Shown here: positions 36,322-45,255 of the stretch, in pieces
Position numbering within the stretch: position 1 is the stretch's first letter
Layout: each line of letters starts with the position of its first letter
Assembly (NCBI RefSeq): GCF_002140715.2
Contig: NZ_NGLE02000001.1
Coordinates: forward strand, 2,081,001 to 2,145,000
DNA length: 64,000 nucleotides
Source of the DNA: Enterococcus sp. 4G2_DIV0659
GTDB taxonomy: Bacteria; Bacillota; Bacilli; Lactobacillales; Enterococcaceae
Direction: 5' to 3'
Made by a program: the position numbers and the translations under genes
Notes under the pieces: model-generated
What the model was told of the DNA's origin: nothing
Seen by the model: only the letters and a program-made list of their open reading frames with translations
The model's database searches: none

Positions 36322-36353
36322 ATCTATATTTTCTATAACAATATCTATATTTT
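36322..36353 (+). promoter_or_regulatory. Direct repeat ATCTATATTTT with 21-bp spacing
   Basis: ATCTATATTTT occurs at 36322-36332 and 36343-36353, 21 bp from start to start, two turns of the helix. It lies about 20 bp upstream of the cre-like site and 70 bp before the transporter operon. AraC-type regulators typically bind such direct repeats, and one (42525) is encoded downstream; the pairing is inference. Confidence 0.5.
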
Positions 36354-36372
36354 GTTTATTTCTATCTTTTTT

Positions 36373-36397
36373 TGAAAGCGCTACAATTCTATTGTAG
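36373..36397 (+). promoter_or_regulatory. cre-like site and overlapping inverted repeat before the transporter operon
   Basis: TGAAAGCGCTACAA at 36373-36386 matches the CcpA cre consensus in all but one fixed position. CTACAAT at 36381-36387 and ATTGTAG at 36391-36397 form a perfect inverted repeat with a TCT spacer. A possible promoter (TTGAAA at 36372, TAGACA at 36395, 17-bp spacing) would be covered by both. The rest of 36119-36423 shows no gene. Confidence 0.55.
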
Positions 36398-36423
36398 ACA
36401 ATTTGATGAAAGGAGTTGAGTGG

Positions 36424-37371
36424 ATGAAAAGAAAGTCGAAGAGTTCGCGTTTCTTTTCTAATGTTTGGCGGTATAAAGCGCTGATTATTATGGCGATTCC
36501 GGCGATGATCTGGATGATCTTTTTTTTCTATATTCCAGTGTTGACTAATGTTGTGGCGTTTAAGGATTTTCACATTTCGCCAGATGGGTTCATCGCTAGT
36601 TTAAAAGCCAGTCCGTGGGTCGGGTTTGATAATTTTAAGTTTTTATTTTCTTCCAATGATGCTTTTTTAATTACGAAAAATACAGTGTTGTACAACGTGA
36701 CGTTTATTACATTGAACCTTGTCATTTCTGTATTTTTTGCAATTGTTATGAGTGAGTTACGGAATAAGCGGTTGGTAAAAGTGTATCAAACGATGTCTTT
36801 ATTGCCTTATTTCTTATCTTGGGTTATTATTGGCTACTTTGTGTATGCCTTTTTAAGCCCAGACAAAGGTATTTTCAATCAATGGATCACAGGTCATGGA
36901 GGCACACCAGTCAATTGGTATAGTGAAGTGAAATATTGGCCGTTTATTTTAGTGTTCATTGGCACGTGGAAAGGGATCGGCTACAACAGCATCATCTATT
37001 TTGCTTCGGTGATGGGGATTGATCCGACTTATTATGAGGCTGCGATGGTTGATGGTGCGAGTAAATGGCAGCAGATCAAAAATGTAACGATTCCTCAATT
37101 ATTGCCGTTGATGACGATTATGACGATTTTAGCTGTAGGAAATATTTTTAGAGCCGATTTTGGTTTGTTCTTTAATGTTCCTAGAAACTCTGGTGCGCTC
37201 TATCAAGTTACTTCTGTGTTGGATACTTATATTTATAATGGGTTGACATCTACAGGTGATATTGGGATGACTGCGGCAGCGGGGCTGTATCAATCCACCG
37301 TCGGCTTTGTCTTATTAATGATTACCAATGGCATTGTTCGTCGATTTGATAATGAATCAGCGTTATTCTAA
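36424..37371 (+). CDS. CUT1 sugar ABC transporter permease (LplB/NgtP1-like)
   Basis: A 315-residue inner-membrane permease with six hydrophobic segments. The EAA loop reads YYEAAMVDGASKWQQIKNV (about residues 203-221), followed by IPQLLPLM. The ATG at 36424 has AAAGGAG 8 bp before it. It pairs with the permease gene 15 bp downstream and a binding lipoprotein at 38427. No ATPase is encoded nearby, so a shared MsmK-like ATPase would be needed. Its place beside mannosidase and GH85 genes suggests import of N-glycan oligosaccharides, as in the pneumococcal Ngt system. Confidence 0.9.
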   Translation: MKRKSKSSRFFSNVWRYKALIIMAIPAMIWMIFFFYIPVLTNVVAFKDFHISPDGFIASLKASPWVGFDNFKFLFSSNDAFLITKNTVLYNVTFITLNLVISVFFAIVMSELRNKRLVKVYQTMSLLPYFLSWVIIGYFVYAFLSPDKGIFNQWITGHGGTPVNWYSEVKYWPFILVFIGTWKGIGYNSIIYFASVMGIDPTYYEAAMVDGASKWQQIKNVTIPQLLPLMTIMTILAVGNIFRADFGLFFNVPRNSGALYQVTSVLDTYIYNGLTSTGDIGMTAAAGLYQSTVGFVLLMITNGIVRRFDNESALF

Positions 37372-37386
37372 GGAGGAGGGAAACGA

Positions 37387-38307
37387 TTGAGGAAAAAGCC
37401 TGTATCAAAAGTAGAAATTCGCTCTTTTAATAAACCAGTCAATCTCTTTTTCAACTTGCTCATTGCTATATTTGCTTTGTCTTGTGTGTTGCCGTTTCTG
37501 TTTGTCGTGTCGATCTCGTTGACAAATGAGACAGCGATTGCCGCTCATGGCTATAGTTTTTGGCCAAAAGAGTTTAGTGGTTTTGGTTATACCTATTTAT
37601 TTGATCAAATGCATGAAAAAATCTTTCAAGCGTTATTAGTCACTGTGTTAGTAACGGTCGTTGGAACATTGATTAATAGTACGGCGACTTCGCTGTATGC
37701 TTATGTGATATCAAGATCTAATTTTCCGTTTCGTCGTTTTTTTACGGTCTTTTGTTTGATTACGATGTTATTTTCTCCAGGGATGGTAGCTAATTACATC
37801 GTGATGACGAATTTGCTGCAATTGAAAGATACGATTTGGGCATTGATCTTGCCGATGGCGGTTAGTCCATTTAATATTATTGTGATGCGAACCTTTTTTA
37901 AACGGTCTGTGTCGGACTCAATTATTGAATCAGCAAGGATCGATGGTGCGTCAGAATTGCGGATTTTTGTTCAGATTGTATTGCCTTTAGCCGTTCCAGG
38001 AATTGCAACGATTAGTTTATTTGCGGCTTTGGGCTATTGGAATGATTGGTTTAATGCATTGTTGTATATTCAAAAAGATAGTTTAGTTCCATTGCAGTAT
38101 TTATTGATGAAAATTCAAAACAATATTCAATACCTAACACAAAATGCCGGAGCCAGCAGTCAGTTATCAGGTGGAATGGCGGCGATACCGGGTGAATCAG
38201 CTCGTATGGCGATTGTAGTAATATCAACGTTGCCGATCGCTATTAGTTACCCGTTTTTCCAAAAATATTTTGTTAAAGGATTGACAATTGGCGGCGTGAA
38301 GGAATAA
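37387..38307 (+). CDS. CUT1 sugar ABC transporter permease (LplC/NgtP2-like)
   Basis: A 306-residue permease with six predicted membrane segments and the EAA motif SIIESARIDGASELRIFVQI (about 177-196), then VLPLAVPGIA. It starts with TTG, backed by GGAGGAGGG about 7 bp upstream. It is the partner of the permease at 36424. The C-terminus FFQKYFVKGLTIGGVKE is characteristic of this subfamily. A hairpin at 38361 separates it from the binding-protein gene. Confidence 0.9.
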   Translation: MRKKPVSKVEIRSFNKPVNLFFNLLIAIFALSCVLPFLFVVSISLTNETAIAAHGYSFWPKEFSGFGYTYLFDQMHEKIFQALLVTVLVTVVGTLINSTATSLYAYVISRSNFPFRRFFTVFCLITMLFSPGMVANYIVMTNLLQLKDTIWALILPMAVSPFNIIVMRTFFKRSVSDSIIESARIDGASELRIFVQIVLPLAVPGIATISLFAALGYWNDWFNALLYIQKDSLVPLQYLLMKIQNNIQYLTQNAGASSQLSGGMAAIPGESARMAIVVISTLPIAISYPFFQKYFVKGLTIGGVKE

Positions 38308-38360
38308 ATGCATTGAGTTTGTAAGTGAATGATTCAGTGTTTAAGCTGTTTAGTATTCGG

Positions 38361-38398
38361 AGCAGGACGAGCGCATTCAGCATATAAGTTCACCTGCT
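38361..38398 (+). other. Intra-operon hairpin before the binding-protein gene
   Basis: AGCAGG at 38361-38366 pairs with CCTGCT at 38393-38398. Only a short T stretch follows. It could protect or process the mRNA so that the binding protein is made in excess over the permeases. Confidence 0.35.
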
Positions 38399-38426
38399 AC
38401 GCTTTTAAAATTAGGAGGGACCGGAA

Positions 38427-39893
38427 TTGAAAAATTGGAAAAAAATCGCAAGTGTAGGTTCAGCAGTTGTTCTTTTAGGTATTTTAGCGGCGTGTGGCGG
38501 TGGTAGTAAAGAGAAGACAGATGGTAGTAGTAAAAAGGCGGATGAAAAAACGTTATTGATGTATCAAATAGGGGATAAACCTGATAATTATGATGCATTG
38601 ATGGAGGTTGCCAATAAGAGAATCGAAGAAAAAACGGGTGTGAAGCTGAACATTCAATATATCGGTTGGGGTGATTACGAGAAGAAGATGAGCGTGATTG
38701 TTTCATCAGGTGAAAATTATGATATTGCTTTCGCCGATAATTATGTACCGAATGCGCAAAAAGGAGCATTTGCTGATTTGACTGAACTAGCACCGAAGTT
38801 TGCTAAAGATGCGTATGATCAGTTAGATGAAGCTTATATTAAAGGGAATTTAGTGGATGGGAAATTATATGCATTTCCAGTCAACGGAAATGTGTATTCT
38901 CAACAAGTCTTGACTTTTAATAAGCAATATCTAGATAAATATAATTTATCCATTGATAATATTAAATCGTATAAAGATGCTGAAAATGCCTTGAAAACCT
39001 TCCATGAAAAAGAACCTACAGTTGCAGCTTTTGCAATTGGGCAAGGCTTTAAAGCGCAAGGCGAATTTGATTTTCCAGTTGGAAACAATTATCCATTTGC
39101 AATCGATTTAAAAGGAGATCCTAAAAAAATCGTCAATCAATATGAAAACAAAGACTTTATGGATGTTTTAAAAACGATGCATAAATGGTACAAAGCAGGC
39201 TATATTCCATCAGATGCCGCTACAAGTAATACTGAATTTCCACTAGAAGGAAATACTTGGTTCATTCGACAAGAAACACAAGGTCCGTATGATTATGGTG
39301 ATACGATCTTAAGTAATGCTGCAGGACAAGAATTAGTTTCTAAAGCCTTTACGACGCCGTTAAAATCAACGGCACAAGCACAAATGGCTAATTTCGTTGT
39401 GTCAAATACGTCCAAAAATAAGGAAAAAGCAGTGGAAGTATTGGGACAAATCAATAGCGATCCAGAATTGTTAAACGGTTTAGTCTGGGGAATTGAAGGC
39501 GAAGCTTGGGAAAAAATTCCTGGTAAAGAAGATAAAATCAAGTTGCTGGACGGCTACAAACCAAATACTCATTTATCCGCATGGAATACTGGAAATAATA
39601 AAATTCTTTACACACAAGACACAATTACAGATGACATGATCAAAGAACGTGATGAGTCAATTGCTAATGCAGAAACGTCACCTATTTTAGGATTTAACTT
39701 TGTGACATCAAGTGTAAAAACAGAACTAAGTAACATTGCCAATGTCATGAATCAATATTTGGATGGGTTAAACACTGGGACCGTCGATCCAGAAGTTACG
39801 GTTCCTAAATTAAAAGAAGCGCTTGAGAACGCTGGGTATGAAAAAGTCTTGACTGAGATGCAAAAACAATATGATGCGTTTTTGAAAAAATAA
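38427..39893 (+). CDS. Extracellular sugar-binding lipoprotein of the CUT1 transporter (NgtS/LplA-like)
   Basis: A 488-residue solute-binding protein. The lipobox is LAACG (about residue 23) after MKNWKKIASVGSAVVLLGI. The mature protein has the family blocks YQIGDKPDNYDALMEVANKR, SGENYDIAFADNYV and FPVNGNVYSQQVLTFNKQY, and length fits the LplA/YtcQ group. The TTG start has AGGAGG 8-9 bp upstream. It would deliver oligosaccharides to the two permeases. Specificity for N-glycans is inferred from the neighbouring mannosidases and GH85. Confidence 0.9.
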   Translation: MKNWKKIASVGSAVVLLGILAACGGGSKEKTDGSSKKADEKTLLMYQIGDKPDNYDALMEVANKRIEEKTGVKLNIQYIGWGDYEKKMSVIVSSGENYDIAFADNYVPNAQKGAFADLTELAPKFAKDAYDQLDEAYIKGNLVDGKLYAFPVNGNVYSQQVLTFNKQYLDKYNLSIDNIKSYKDAENALKTFHEKEPTVAAFAIGQGFKAQGEFDFPVGNNYPFAIDLKGDPKKIVNQYENKDFMDVLKTMHKWYKAGYIPSDAATSNTEFPLEGNTWFIRQETQGPYDYGDTILSNAAGQELVSKAFTTPLKSTAQAQMANFVVSNTSKNKEKAVEVLGQINSDPELLNGLVWGIEGEAWEKIPGKEDKIKLLDGYKPNTHLSAWNTGNNKILYTQDTITDDMIKERDESIANAETSPILGFNFVTSSVKTELSNIANVMNQYLDGLNTGTVDPEVTVPKLKEALENAGYEKVLTEMQKQYDAFLKK

Positions 39894-40023
39894 AAAACTG
39901 AAAAAGGCTGATAGAAAAGCGTGAAATGCTTAGTAGGTACTGTGATTGATATCAGCTCGTACAGAAAGGTGTTTTATAGCAAATTCAGCATAATTTTTAA
40001 GAGGGACACCTCGACTGTTAGCT

Positions 40024-40072
40024 AGAGTCTCAGGCAAAGTGGATTGTTTATTTTGTCTGGGACTCTTTTTAT
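40024..40072 (+). terminator. Terminator after the binding-protein gene
   Basis: AGAGTCTCAGGCAA at 40024-40037 pairs with TTGTCTGGGACTCT at 40053-40066, with two G-T pairs, then TTTT. A TATACT at 40099-40104 downstream could serve as -10 of a separate promoter for the following genes. Confidence 0.75.
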
Positions 40073-40131
40073 TTGGATTTCTAAGGATAGTTATTTATTA
40101 TACTAGTAAGGAAGCAGAAAGGACGAGACGC

Positions 40132-40746
40132 ATGGTTGGAAAAGCGCTAGAAACGTTATTCATTAAAATTTGGGTCATTGTGAAGTTAAATTTGTTTTTT
40201 TGGTTATTTAGTTGTTGCGGATTGATTGTTGCTGGCATAGGTCCTGCTTTAAAAACAATCAATGACTTGTTTGCCAGCCATCAATTTAATTATAAAGAGA
40301 TTACGTTGAAAGAGGGCTGGGCTTTTTTTAAACAAAATATGATTCGTGGGAATGTGCTTTTTTATGGGTGGCTGTTGTTGCTTGCCTTACTTGCCTATAA
40401 TTTGTTTTTATCTGTTCAAGTTCAAGGGATTGTTTTTTTGATGATTGATTTTATCTTAGTTTTTGGCATGATTTATGGTAGCGTTACCTTTCAATATTCT
40501 TTGTTATTAGATAGCTATTATGAGATCAGTTTACGGAATTTATTGAAGTTGGCCTTTATTTCGACGTTATCTAATTTTGCTAATTTATTAAAAATCGCGA
40601 TTGGTGTGTGTGTTATTTTATTTGTGACCTGGCAGTATAAAGGCCTTCTTTTGTTTGGGACGTTTTCGCTGATTCAGCTATGGAGTTTCACTGCGACGAA
40701 ATCATGGCGAACAAGTCTTGATGAACGTTTGGGCTGCCATGTTTAA
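40132..40746 (+). CDS. YesL-family (DUF624) membrane protein
   Basis: A 204-residue protein with about five hydrophobic segments, typical of YesL. The start MVGKALETLFIKIW and the stretch LNLFFWLFSCCGLIVAGIGP match the family's opening. YesL proteins accompany CUT1 sugar transporters and YesMN two-component systems; their function is unknown. The ATG at 40132 has AAAGGA 8 bp before it; an open frame extends upstream through the terminator and was not used. It overlaps the sensor kinase gene by 8 bp. Confidence 0.85.
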   Translation: MVGKALETLFIKIWVIVKLNLFFWLFSCCGLIVAGIGPALKTINDLFASHQFNYKEITLKEGWAFFKQNMIRGNVLFYGWLLLLALLAYNLFLSVQVQGIVFLMIDFILVFGMIYGSVTFQYSLLLDSYYEISLRNLLKLAFISTLSNFANLLKIAIGVCVILFVTWQYKGLLLFGTFSLIQLWSFTATKSWRTSLDERLGCHV

Positions 40747-42511
40747 GCGCTCATCTTCGTCGTTCAATAAAAAGACACTACTAAATCGGTTGTTAAAAAA
40801 TTATGCATTGATTCTAGTATCGCTGATTTTGATTGGTATGATTAGTATCAGTATGAATACGTATTGGCAATCGATGGGAAGAGGAAAAATCACAACGCAA
40901 GAAGCAGTGGATATGATTGGTCGTTCAATCAATGATAAAAATTTACAAGGAAAAATGATGTTGAATGGACTAACGGAGACACAAGATAAAATAAATAATT
41001 TAAATCGTTATATGGATGCTTCGATTTCAGATTATTTAAATTACTCTTACGATCAGCAGTTAGCTACTGGGAATTATTTGTTTTTACCTAGTCAGGTGAA
41101 GAATTTTTATACGACGTATGACAATATTGAGTCGGTCATTATGGTGTTAAATAATTATGATGGCTATTATCTTTCTACATTGGACAATAAGAGTGGGGAT
41201 AAAAAAAGCGGCTCTCCTGATTTGAATAATAAATTTTATTTAGCGTATCCGATTACAAATCCTGTGACGTTAGAAGTCTTAGGGAGTTTTTATGTCGAAT
41301 TTTCCAAAAAGGACATCCTTGATAGTTTGGTTCATTTAACCTCTTTTGATGGATTATCTGCATATGTATTTTCCAATACGGGCTATCAGTTGTTAACGTA
41401 CACAGAAAAAGTCGGCACAAGTGATCAACTGTTGATCAAACAAAAAATGAAAGAAACCTCTCAATTACCGCTGCAAACATTAGCTGAAACAAATTTAGTG
41501 GAACATCTGGAAACGACGAGTGGTTTTGATATTCTTGTTACACTGTCCAATAAGAAAATTTTGACACAGGTGTTTTTTGAATTGCGCTTTTTAATGCTGG
41601 GTGGCTTGACCTTGATTTTGTTGTTATTATATTTGCTTTATCGAACCTTTACAAAATACTCGCAGCAAGTGGATACTATCATGGAATCAATGGCTCTTGT
41701 TTCGCAAGGGGATTTGAACACACGAATTAATGAGCAGACCACACAGTTTGAGTTAAAAGAGCTTTCTAAAGGGATTAATACAATGTTGGACAACAGTGAA
41801 CAATACATTGCTGACATTTATAAGCTAGAAATCAAACAGCAAGATGCCCATATGAGGGCGTTACAATCGCAAATCAGTCCGCATTTTTTATACAATACAC
41901 TGGAGTATATTCGGATGTACGCATTAAGTGAAGGAAGTGAAGAGTTAGCAGACGTCGTCTATGCTTTTTCTACCTTATTACGTAATAACACCGATCAGGC
42001 GAAAACAACGACATTGGAAAAAGAGCTGAGTTTTTGCGAAAAATATGTGTACTTGTACCAAATGAGGTACCCAGATCGAGTAGCCTATCACTTTGAAATC
42101 GATGAACAATTAAACGAATTAGTATTACCAAAATTTTCAATTCAGCCTTTGATAGAGAATTACTTTGTTCATGGGATTGATTTTTCCCGCAATGATAATG
42201 CCATCAGTGTAAAAGCGTGTTTAGTAGATGGCTTGGTTGACATTAGGATTCGGGATAATGGAAAAGGAATTTCCAAGCATAAACTAAATCTAATTCAAGA
42301 GAAACTAAAAAGCACTCAGATTGAATTGCACGATTCGATTGGTCTACAAAATGTCAATGAGCGTTTGCGTGCCTATTTTGGGCCTAGTTTTTCTATGACA
42401 ATTATACAAAATGACAGGAAAGGGATGTCCATCAACCTTTCATTTATGTTGGTTAGTCAAGATAACAAGGAACAGAACAAGGCAAAAGCAGCTCGTGAAG
42501 TTTCACAGTAA
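40739..42511 (+). CDS. YesM-type sensor histidine kinase
   Basis: A 590-residue membrane kinase. Membrane segments lie at about 20-42 and 280-302, enclosing an extracellular sensor domain, followed by HAMP. The His_kinase block is QISPHFLYNTLEYI with phospho-acceptor H382. The ATPase shows IQPLIENYFVHGID, IRDNGKGIS and DSIGLQNVNERL. The ATG at 40739 overlaps the YesL stop (ATGTTTAA), suggesting coupling; TTG/ATG codons at 40718-40721 are alternatives without a good ribosome site. Its partner is the regulator at 42525. In pneumococcus a similar system (TCS07) responds to host N-glycans. Confidence 0.92.
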   Translation: MFKRSSSSFNKKTLLNRLLKNYALILVSLILIGMISISMNTYWQSMGRGKITTQEAVDMIGRSINDKNLQGKMMLNGLTETQDKINNLNRYMDASISDYLNYSYDQQLATGNYLFLPSQVKNFYTTYDNIESVIMVLNNYDGYYLSTLDNKSGDKKSGSPDLNNKFYLAYPITNPVTLEVLGSFYVEFSKKDILDSLVHLTSFDGLSAYVFSNTGYQLLTYTEKVGTSDQLLIKQKMKETSQLPLQTLAETNLVEHLETTSGFDILVTLSNKKILTQVFFELRFLMLGGLTLILLLLYLLYRTFTKYSQQVDTIMESMALVSQGDLNTRINEQTTQFELKELSKGINTMLDNSEQYIADIYKLEIKQQDAHMRALQSQISPHFLYNTLEYIRMYALSEGSEELADVVYAFSTLLRNNTDQAKTTTLEKELSFCEKYVYLYQMRYPDRVAYHFEIDEQLNELVLPKFSIQPLIENYFVHGIDFSRNDNAISVKACLVDGLVDIRIRDNGKGISKHKLNLIQEKLKSTQIELHDSIGLQNVNERLRAYFGPSFSMTIIQNDRKGMSINLSFMLVSQDNKEQNKAKAAREVSQ

Positions 42512-42524
42512 AGGAGCAAAAATA

Positions 42525-44024
42525 ATGACGTATAATGTTTTATTAGTCGATGATGAATATATGATCGTTAATGGACTGAAAAAAATTATTTCCTGGGAAA
42601 CAGAAGGGTTTACCATCAAGGGAACGGCTAGAAACCCTAAAGAAGCGTTGACGTTAATGGAAACAGAAGCAATTGATTTAGTGATTACAGACATTACGAT
42701 GCCAGAGATGACAGGTTTAGAGTTTATTGAAGCCGCTCAAAAAGAAGCGGGACAGTTTGAATTTATGATTCTTTCTGGGTATCAAAAGTTCGATTTTTTA
42801 AAGGGTGGTCTGCAACTAGGTGCGATCAATTACTTAATGAAACCTGTAGACAAAGAAGAATTGCTAAAAAGCGTTAAAAAAGCGAAAACACGTTTAGATA
42901 GCCGGACTCAAGAAGAAACGAGAAAAGGGTTATACAGTGACATTTTATTATCCCAGTGGGTCAATGGAGAAATTGATACAGATAGTTTAGAGGAATTGAG
43001 TGACCTTGTGGCTATTGAAGAAGAGGTTGACTGGACTGTGTTGCTGATTGAGGTCAATCGTGAACAGAAAATTTATTTTACTGAATGGTTAAAAGAAAAA
43101 GGGCAATGTTTATTTTTTTCTCGAAATTTAGGAGATAAAAGCTTGCTTGTACATATTTTTAGAGGGAACAAGCGCCAGTTAAACCAACTAATCGCAGAGA
43201 ATCCCTTACAATCAATGCGTGATGATAGTTGGTTGATAAGCATTGGCGAGACAGTAAAAGATTGGGAAGATGTGCCTGATAGTTTTGAAAAAGCGAGTCA
43301 GACGTTACAGCGATATAAGTTTTATGAAACAAGCGGCAGCAATATTTTATACTCGGTATTTTCGGATGATTTTGATCTTTCCTCTGATATCATCAATTTT
43401 AATAAGACCTTGATGGTAGGTGATTTTACGACGATTGAAGGAGTGGTTGGAGAAATTTTTACAAAGACTCAAAAAATTGGTGCCCGTCCAGAAGATGTTC
43501 GCCATATTACCTTTATGTTGTTTATGGATATTTACCGTTGTTTTAATCATTTGGATGAAGGGGAATACCAACAAGTTTTAGATGATATCAACCATTCGTC
43601 AAATGCAGATAGATTGCGGGAGATTTTATTCACCACACTGAAGCAAATCACTCGGGAAAAAATCAGTTATGAATATTCAGAAAATGTCCAAAATGTCATT
43701 GATAAAATTCGCTCCGATTACACGAGCGAACTAACGTTAAAATATGTCGCACAATCCCTTCATTTAAATGTGATGTACCTGGGACAATTGTTCAAAAAAG
43801 AAACCAAAAAGAGTTTTTCCCAATATTTGAATCAATACCGTATGAAAAAAGCTCAAAATCTATTATTGTATTCGGATGATAACGTCAATGAGATCGCCGA
43901 TAAGATTGGGTTTAATAATAGTACGTATTTCTCGCAAATGTTTAAAAAAATGAATGATCTGACACCGAAAGAATTCCGTGAAAAATATAAGCATCGCTAC
44001 CATTCGATAGGAGAAGATGGGTGA
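42525..44024 (+). CDS. YesN-type response regulator (receiver plus AraC HTH)
   Basis: A 499-residue regulator. The receiver has the acidic pair D9/D10 in LLVDDEY, phospho-acceptor D56 in LVITDITMP and K106 in LMKPVDK. A middle region of unknown fold leads to a C-terminal AraC-type double HTH (about 395-499) with LKYVAQSLHLNVMYLGQLFK and IADKIGFNNSTYFSQMFKKM. The ATG is supported by AAAGGAG 7-8 bp upstream. A probable target is the transporter operon promoter, where a 21-bp-spaced direct repeat is seen. It is the end of the yes-like operon. Confidence 0.93.
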   Translation: MTYNVLLVDDEYMIVNGLKKIISWETEGFTIKGTARNPKEALTLMETEAIDLVITDITMPEMTGLEFIEAAQKEAGQFEFMILSGYQKFDFLKGGLQLGAINYLMKPVDKEELLKSVKKAKTRLDSRTQEETRKGLYSDILLSQWVNGEIDTDSLEELSDLVAIEEEVDWTVLLIEVNREQKIYFTEWLKEKGQCLFFSRNLGDKSLLVHIFRGNKRQLNQLIAENPLQSMRDDSWLISIGETVKDWEDVPDSFEKASQTLQRYKFYETSGSNILYSVFSDDFDLSSDIINFNKTLMVGDFTTIEGVVGEIFTKTQKIGARPEDVRHITFMLFMDIYRCFNHLDEGEYQQVLDDINHSSNADRLREILFTTLKQITREKISYEYSENVQNVIDKIRSDYTSELTLKYVAQSLHLNVMYLGQLFKKETKKSFSQYLNQYRMKKAQNLLLYSDDNVNEIADKIGFNNSTYFSQMFKKMNDLTPKEFREKYKHRYHSIGEDG

Positions 44025-44044
44025 GAGCAATTCATATCTAAAAG

Positions 44045-44072
44045 TAGCCGCAAGACAGTGAACTTGCGGCTA
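44045..44072 (+). terminator. Hairpin after the response regulator gene
   Basis: TAGCCGCAAG at 44045-44054 pairs exactly with CTTGCGGCTA at 44063-44072. The following TTAATAT is only moderately T-rich. Confidence 0.6.
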
Positions 44073-44277
44073 TTAATATCAAAGGGCTCACAGTTTCTTT
44101 AATATTCCCACTCAAAAATAAATTAGTTTTGCACGGTACATGATAGTTGAATTTACGCTATTTTAAGTGATTTGAGTTTGTTTAAAATGTACTCGATTTT
44201 AGTAGAGTATTATCAAACTGTTATCAGAAAGCACGAATAGAAAAGAATACAAAAGAATACAAAAAATAAAAAATATA

Positions 44278-44306
44278 TTGAGTGTGAAAGTACACTATGT
44301 TAGGAT
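44278..44306 (+). promoter_or_regulatory. Candidate promoter of the protease/toxin cassette
   Basis: TTGAGT at 44278-44283 and TAGGAT at 44301-44306 are 17 bp apart. The 44073-44413 stretch has no gene. It also holds a tandem AAAAGAATAC pair at 44241-44260 and an ACTC/GAGT inverted repeat near 44190-44210, both of unknown meaning. Confidence 0.4.
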
Positions 44307-44398
44307 ATTTATTATCAATTGAAATTGTTTTAATTTTCTGACAAAAAGTGGTTATGATAAAATTTTTAAAAGATTATTTAGAGAGCTCAATATTTAAA

Positions 44399-44410
44399 GA
44401 AGGAGGGGAG
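44399..44410 (+). promoter_or_regulatory. Strong ribosome site without a standard start codon nearby
   Basis: GAAGGAGGGGAG ends 3 bp before codons TTA (44414) and ATC (44417), in frame with the protease gene after a TAG at 44411. No ATG, GTG or TTG follows at a useful distance; the first one is TTG at 44456. Confidence 0.5.
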
Positions 44411-44455
44411 TAGTTAATCAAAAGGAGAAAAGTATATTTATTTATAATTGTTATT

Positions 44456-45250
44456 TTGTGTATAATTTTTTTGATAGCTTTAAAGGTAAAAAATGAACGA
44501 GCTATGGTCAAGACCGTATCGGATTATAAGAACTTAGCTGTCTCTGAAAAAAAAAGAATTGTGAAAATAGGTGTTATAGACGGGGAGATTGATAAGGAGC
44601 ATATAGCTTTTAGTGATCTTTATTCCATAAAGAAAAGATATTTCTCTGATAATATAACTGATAGCGATATTACTCATGGTACTTCTGTGTTAGGTGTTAT
44701 TTGTGGCAATAATGATCTTGGAATAGGGGATTCTAGATATCTCGAAGTGATGAACGCAGTTATATTATCAGATGGATTAGCATCGTCTGGAAATTTGAAA
44801 CAAGCAATTGAATGGTGTATAGAACAAGAGGTAGAAGTTATAAACGTCAGTGTAGCGTTTACAATTTTTCGCAAGGAATTACTGGAAATTATAAATTCTG
44901 ACAAAGCAAAAAATATTCTTTTTATTTTTTCTAATGGAAATTTTGATACGCAAAAAAGGATATTGAAAAAAGAAGTAAATAATATGATTTTTGTTGGTGC
45001 AACAGATAGTAATGGGAACAAAGCTTATATGAACTCAAATTCAAATGCAGATGTTTATTTTCAAGGAATAGATATCATGACAGCGATAGGAGAGAATAAA
45101 TTTCAAAACATGAAAGGCACTACTTATTCTACTGCTATTGCAACGGGGCTTTCAGTAAAAAAATTACAATCCACTAAAAGCAGAGAGGAAAATCAAGTGA
45201 AATATTTGAAGAATTTTATTTTTTCTCAAAGTACAATTCATGGGGAGTGA
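44456..45250 (+). CDS. Subtilisin-like (S8) serine protease, membrane-anchored or secreted
   Basis: A protein of at least 264 residues with the full S8 triad in order: D42 in KIGVIDGEID, H74 in DITHGTSVLG and S225 in GTTYSTAIATG, with FSNGN near 158-162 as the oxyanion-hole block. It is much shorter than most secreted subtilisins and has no propeptide. The first standard start is TTG at 44456, but the same frame reads back to 44414 and would add LIKRRKVYLFIIVIL, a plausible signal or anchor, next to a perfect ribosome site; the true start may be a rare codon. Its stop lies 6 bp before the toxin start. A role in processing that neighbour is inference. Confidence 0.8.
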   Translation: MCIIFLIALKVKNERAMVKTVSDYKNLAVSEKKRIVKIGVIDGEIDKEHIAFSDLYSIKKRYFSDNITDSDITHGTSVLGVICGNNDLGIGDSRYLEVMNAVILSDGLASSGNLKQAIEWCIEQEVEVINVSVAFTIFRKELLEIINSDKAKNILFIFSNGNFDTQKRILKKEVNNMIFVGATDSNGNKAYMNSNSNADVYFQGIDIMTAIGENKFQNMKGTTYSTAIATGLSVKKLQSTKSREENQVKYLKNFIFSQSTIHGE

Positions 45251-45255
45251 AGAGG

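Noticed and set aside
38377..38793. 138-codon minus-strand frame over the binding-protein gene
   Set aside because: Antisense shadow of a clear lipoprotein gene; composition is not protein-like.
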